From the NCBI GenBank assembly GCA_037131655.1, contig JBAXQP010000116.1:1-8248 (forward strand): 8,248 nt of DNA, in the 5' to 3' direction. Both the position numbers and the translations under genes were made by a program. The stretch is from a bacterium (GTDB lineage: Bacteria > Armatimonadota > Fimbriimonadia > Fimbriimonadales > JBAXQP01). Shown here one piece after another: positions 5,312 to 8,248 of the stretch. Each line of letters opens with the position of its first letter. The stretch's first letter is position 1. A model generated the notes under the pieces. The model was given only the letters and a program-made list of their open reading frames with translations. It did no database searches and was not told where the DNA came from.

Positions 5312-8032
5312 TATGGTCGCGATCTTGAACGGTGTTAAAGTCAGCGTTATGTCCTTGCCTTTGACACTATAATTGGGTTCATCGATTAGTCTCTCGTTTA
5401 AATTCACCGGTTCCGCAGAGAGGACGTTTAGAGGGGTTGTGATTGTGCCGGTGACGGTTTGATTGGTTGTGTTATAGATGCGGACGATGAGCTTGTCTTC
5501 TCGCTCGGCCAGCTTGACGGCGCTTAGGACGAGGGCGTCGTTGTCCAAAGTGAAGGCGCTATAGTTCAAAGCCAGGTTGCCGGGGTGCTGGTCGGCTTCG
5601 ATTACTTTTAACGGCGCATTAAGTAAATGGGCGGATTTCCAGACCTTCGCTTGTTCCCACGAGCCGATGTAGGGGATTAGGCGGTAATTGAAGGTGTATT
5701 CACCCAAACAATAGGCCAGCGGGGTGTGAATGCGCGGGTCGACGCGGTAAGGGCGCATATAGGTATCATCACGCGCTAACCACCCGACAGAGCGAAGCAG
5801 CGTGAGGGCAACTTCAGTGCTTTCGGGCATATCATCGACTTGGTACTCTGGCAAACCGATGCTTGCAACTGCTAAACCATATTGCTTATTATCCACCGCA
5901 AACCACATCTGCTGGCAGGTCGTGGCCTGTGGGATTTGATCCCAATCGGGATGCTTAGTCGGAGTGTTTTGACGTTCTATCACTCCAAAAGTGGTTTCGG
6001 CAACATGGGTCGGCGTTGTTATCGGCACAGTGGCGCGCATCCGCAATCGGTGCTCGATAGCGCGGTTATCGAATTTGGTTTCAACCTCAACATCCGTGCC
6101 GTCCGATCGCAATCGCACCTCATGGGACAATCGGCAAGCCACTTTCTTCTTGCTTCGCCCCCTGCGGCCTTGTTCCAAACTTTCAGGCAGCATGTAATCA
6201 TATTCAATTCGAATTGCAGCGCGGACTGGGCCGGTTTCAATTAAACTAATCTCCGCATTCACCCCGTGGTTAGTGAACGTCTGAGAGTTGCTGGTGTAGG
6301 ACCAATCGTCGATATCGCCGCAATCCTCAGTGTCTTCCATTGTAAGCGCATTCGGATAAACTACCCCTGAGCGCTTATCGGTGATATTGATTGTGCCGTT
6401 GGTATTCACATCTACCCGCAGATAAGGGTTCTCTAATAGAGTTGGCGTTGCCACTAATAGGTTAGCGCTTTTGTTTTCTGGCGCCCAGTCGGCGAAAAAG
6501 GTTTTATAGCCAAACGCCGGCACATTGCGAGCGTCGATTAGCAAATCAAAGCTCCATGTCTTCTGATTGGGCGCTGAGGGATAGCCTTCTTCTAGTTCAC
6601 GGAAGTTTTGATTGACCATCTGGCATTGAACAGGTTTTCCATTCTCGTCCCGAACTTGAACCGTGCGAGCCATTTCATCTGAAGGCAATCCCATTATAAC
6701 GGTGAATTTGGCGATTTCGCTGATCGGCCAGCCGTGGGGATTGAAGACGACCAGCGCCTTGCTCTTATCCCCTTCCGTCTCCCAAACCTTCTGATAGAGT
6801 TCCTTCTGGCGAAGGGAAATGCCACTAAACCATTCCTTCTTGCCCTGCTCTGGTTCTAAAGTATTGATGAACATGGCTATATGCTTTAGACTGGAGTCGC
6901 GAATAAGTTCACCCATCTGTTCTGCTGAAGCAAATCGCTGCATCATCTCGGGCGTTGCGGGGTCAATGTGCTCGCCATAGATCGAGTCATGAGCATGGTT
7001 CTTAAGCAACTCTTTCCATGCAGCACGAATATACTGCCGGTCATATTTCAGCCCTAATAATGAGGCCAACGCTGCAACCGGCTCGGCATATTTTTCCAGA
7101 AGTGTTTCTACTTCCCGATTGCGCTGCTTCAAGTGCATCCGTGCAGAGGAGGTGCCGCTGATTAGACATTCGTGTTTGGCACCTCGCAACTCGCCTTTAA
7201 TTACCCCTAAATTAGGCTCACAGCTCAAGACTGCTTCGGCATATTCTGGGAACGATGCATGAAGCACATTATAGGGCAGCGTCTTTCCTGCATGGTTAAT
7301 TACTTTGGTTAGATAGGGGCTAGGCTCGACAAAATCGCCGCCATTATTGAACAAGACAAACGGCGTTTTTACTTTTGGCAGCATCATCTCGATCATTTTC
7401 TTGATTTCTTGCGTATGCTCATCGAGATCAGGCGGGGAACCATCGGGAGTATGGCCGATATTGCTGGCGTTTCCGTAGCTAAAACGTTGATGGCAGAGAA
7501 GAACGCGTGTCCCGTCCAAACCTTCCCACCAGATTTCGAGGTCATCTTCTTCGGGATATCCTCCCAATCCACGCATTAGAAAAGCGGACTTAATTCCAAA
7601 ACCATTTAGAATCTGTGGCAGCTGTGAAATATGTCCAAGCGTATCGGGCACATAACCAGCCTTCATGGCATGACCGCCGTACTCTTCGGCGATATGATGT
7701 CCAATTAGCGCATTATGGACGATCGACTCCGAACTGCATAAAAATTCATCAAGAGAAACATACCAAGGCCCGATTTGAATTCTCCCTTCTCGAATGAACT
7801 CGGCAATATGCTCTCGCTCGTTCGACCTGATTTCCAAATAATCCTCTATCGGCACTGCCTGGCCATCGAAGGAGAAACAAAGATAATCAGGGTCAGTGCC
7901 GAGAATTTTCAGCAGCTTATCGACCAGTTTAATCAGGCGGAAGCGATACTGTTGAAACGTACTACCCCACTCCCGATCCCAGTGTGTAGTCGAACAAACC
8001 ATCGCCGTAACTTTTGGTGATTTATCTGCCAA
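5291..8032 (-). CDS. Glycoside hydrolase family 38 alpha-mannosidase-like enzyme
   Basis: A 913-residue protein with the GH38 architecture: an N-terminal catalytic barrel (about 8-270), a helical middle domain (about 285-370) and a large C-terminal beta-sandwich region ending with a small beta domain. Zinc-binding and catalytic residues are present: HWDREW supplies H17 and D19, GYVPDTLGHISQLPQIL supplies the nucleophile and ligand D130, and NHAHDSIYG supplies H348 in the HDxI motif. The family retains configuration while removing alpha-linked mannose from glycans, glycosides or mannosylglycerate. HWDREW and PDxxGH-type motifs put it nearer the bacterial MngB-like enzymes than the eukaryotic Golgi type, but substrate cannot be fixed. 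There is no signal peptide, so it is probably cytoplasmic and acts on imported oligosaccharides. The start is TTG at 8032, supported by TAGGAG 7 bases upstream (plus-strand 8040-8045); the first ATG, at residue 11, has no such site. It lies 14 bases after the small membrane protein gene, so it is very likely cotranscribed with it. Confidence 0.95.
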   Translation of the reverse strand: MADKSPKVTAMVCSTTHWDREWGSTFQQYRFRLIKLVDKLLKILGTDPDYLCFSFDGQAVPIEDYLEIRSNEREHIAEFIREGRIQIGPWYVSLDEFLCSSESIVHNALIGHHIAEEYGGHAMKAGYVPDTLGHISQLPQILNGFGIKSAFLMRGLGGYPEEDDLEIWWEGLDGTRVLLCHQRFSYGNASNIGHTPDGSPPDLDEHTQEIKKMIEMMLPKVKTPFVLFNNGGDFVEPSPYLTKVINHAGKTLPYNVLHASFPEYAEAVLSCEPNLGVIKGELRGAKHECLISGTSSARMHLKQRNREVETLLEKYAEPVAALASLLGLKYDRQYIRAAWKELLKNHAHDSIYGEHIDPATPEMMQRFASAEQMGELIRDSSLKHIAMFINTLEPEQGKKEWFSGISLRQKELYQKVWETEGDKSKALVVFNPHGWPISEIAKFTVIMGLPSDEMARTVQVRDENGKPVQCQMVNQNFRELEEGYPSAPNQKTWSFDLLIDARNVPAFGYKTFFADWAPENKSANLLVATPTLLENPYLRVDVNTNGTINITDKRSGVVYPNALTMEDTEDCGDIDDWSYTSNSQTFTNHGVNAEISLIETGPVRAAIRIEYDYMLPESLEQGRRGRSKKKVACRLSHEVRLRSDGTDVEVETKFDNRAIEHRLRMRATVPITTPTHVAETTFGVIERQNTPTKHPDWDQIPQATTCQQMWFAVDNKQYGLAVASIGLPEYQVDDMPESTEVALTLLRSVGWLARDDTYMRPYRVDPRIHTPLAYCLGEYTFNYRLIPYIGSWEQAKVWKSAHLLNAPLKVIEADQHPGNLALNYSAFTLDNDALVLSAVKLAEREDKLIVRIYNTTNQTVTGTITTPLNVLSAEPVNLNERLIDEPNYSVKGKDITLTLTPFKIATIAFEIGG

Positions 8033-8046
8033 TTCAAATCTCCTAA

Positions 8047-8229
8047 TTATCTAATCATAAAGCCAATCGCCAACAATGCCACTAACATCGGAATTATACA
8101 TCCCATTGCGCGGCCGAGTTTTCTTTGACGGCCGGACCGTGTCAGTGGAATACCGATTGCTCTCGAAATCCGTGACTTGGCAGCGGAAATGCCAAGTAAT
8201 CTTTTCCAAGAAAATCCTCCTCTATTCAT
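8047..8229 (-). CDS. Small basic single-pass membrane protein, function unknown
   Basis: A 60-residue protein I do not recognise by name. Residues 1-40 are strongly basic, with 11 Lys/Arg (RSGRQRK at 31-37). The whole protein has no aspartate or glutamate. Residues 44-59 (CIIPMLVALLAIGFMI) form one short membrane segment, leaving a single terminal arginine. By the positive-inside rule the basic part should stay in the cytoplasm, with the C-terminus anchored in the membrane. It is a real gene rather than a chance frame because GGAGGAGG (plus-strand 8236-8243) lies 6 bases before ATG 8229 and it ends 14 bases ahead of the mannosidase start, whose ribosome binding site follows its stop directly. 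The GISAAKSRISRAIGIPLTRS stretch looks like a constrained motif, possibly a helical nucleic-acid- or ribosome-facing segment, but that is a guess. Confidence 0.7.
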   Translation of the reverse strand: MNRGGFSWKRLLGISAAKSRISRAIGIPLTRSGRQRKLGRAMGCIIPMLVALLAIGFMIR

Positions 8230-8235
8230 GCGGGG

Positions 8236-8243
8236 CCTCCTCC
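8236..8243 (-). promoter_or_regulatory. Strong ribosome binding site of the small membrane protein gene
   Basis: On the minus strand GGAGGAGG precedes ATG 8229 by 6 bases (CCCCGC). This near-ideal Shine-Dalgarno sequence is the main reason to accept the 60-residue frame as a gene, and it suggests efficient translation. The promoter is beyond the right edge of the window. Confidence 0.75.
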
Positions 8244-8248
8244 AATTG

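Noticed and set aside
5882..6244. Plus-strand frames of 120 and 68 codons inside the mannosidase gene
   Set aside because: Antisense to the GH38 C-terminal region, low-information composition and no start signals.
1..8248. tRNA or rRNA genes, CRISPR arrays, insertion sequences or phage genes
   Set aside because: No tRNA cloverleaf or rRNA signature, spaced direct repeats, transposase motifs or terminal inverted repeats with target duplications were seen by eye on either strand.

Overview
The window looks like chromosomal DNA from a bacterium of moderate GC content, most plausibly Armatimonadota or a close relative. The main clue is a prepilin-like protein whose hydrophobic stretch runs into ILFPVFAAAREKSR, a wording I associate with the many Armatimonadota type-IV-pilin-like proteins. 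A ClpC preceded by what looks like the end of a McsB protein arginine kinase fits a lineage with Firmicutes-like protein quality control. The taxonomic call is inference from protein style, not from a marker gene.

Layout. Positions 1-300 (+) hold the last 99 codons of a probable mcsB. Positions 301-601 carry no gene but are rich in short inverted repeats and hold a degenerate CtsR-box-like repeat. Positions 602-3097 (+) encode a full-length ClpC ATPase, closed by a strong intrinsic terminator shared with the convergent gene. Positions 3148-4386 (-) encode an amidohydrolase-superfamily enzyme of unknown substrate. A 114-base divergent intergenic region with a perfect operator-like palindrome separates it from a prepilin-like H-X-DG protein (4501-5283, +). 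Convergent to that, with only 7 bases between stop codons, is a GH38 alpha-mannosidase family enzyme (5291-8032, -). It sits 14 bases downstream of a 60-residue, acid-free, highly basic, single-pass membrane protein gene (8047-8229, -).

How the genes may work together. McsB marks proteins with phosphoarginine and ClpC docks them for degradation by ClpP. The two glutamates that read the mark in the Bacillus ClpC N-domain are conserved here (E31 and E106), so the left third is probably a phosphoarginine proteolysis module. Two things depart from the Firmicutes pattern: the McsB tail lacks a clear RDxxRA allosteric motif, and the ClpC loop that docks on ClpP reads IGI instead of the usual (V/I/L)GF. 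The right part looks like cytoplasmic carbohydrate catabolism (GH38 enzyme and amidohydrolase on the same strand, interrupted by an oppositely oriented surface or pilin-like protein). A shared pathway for those enzymes is a guess. I see no tRNA, rRNA, CRISPR array, insertion sequence or phage gene. The best candidates for something undescribed are the clpC leader, the operator between the divergent genes, and the small basic membrane protein coupled to the mannosidase.
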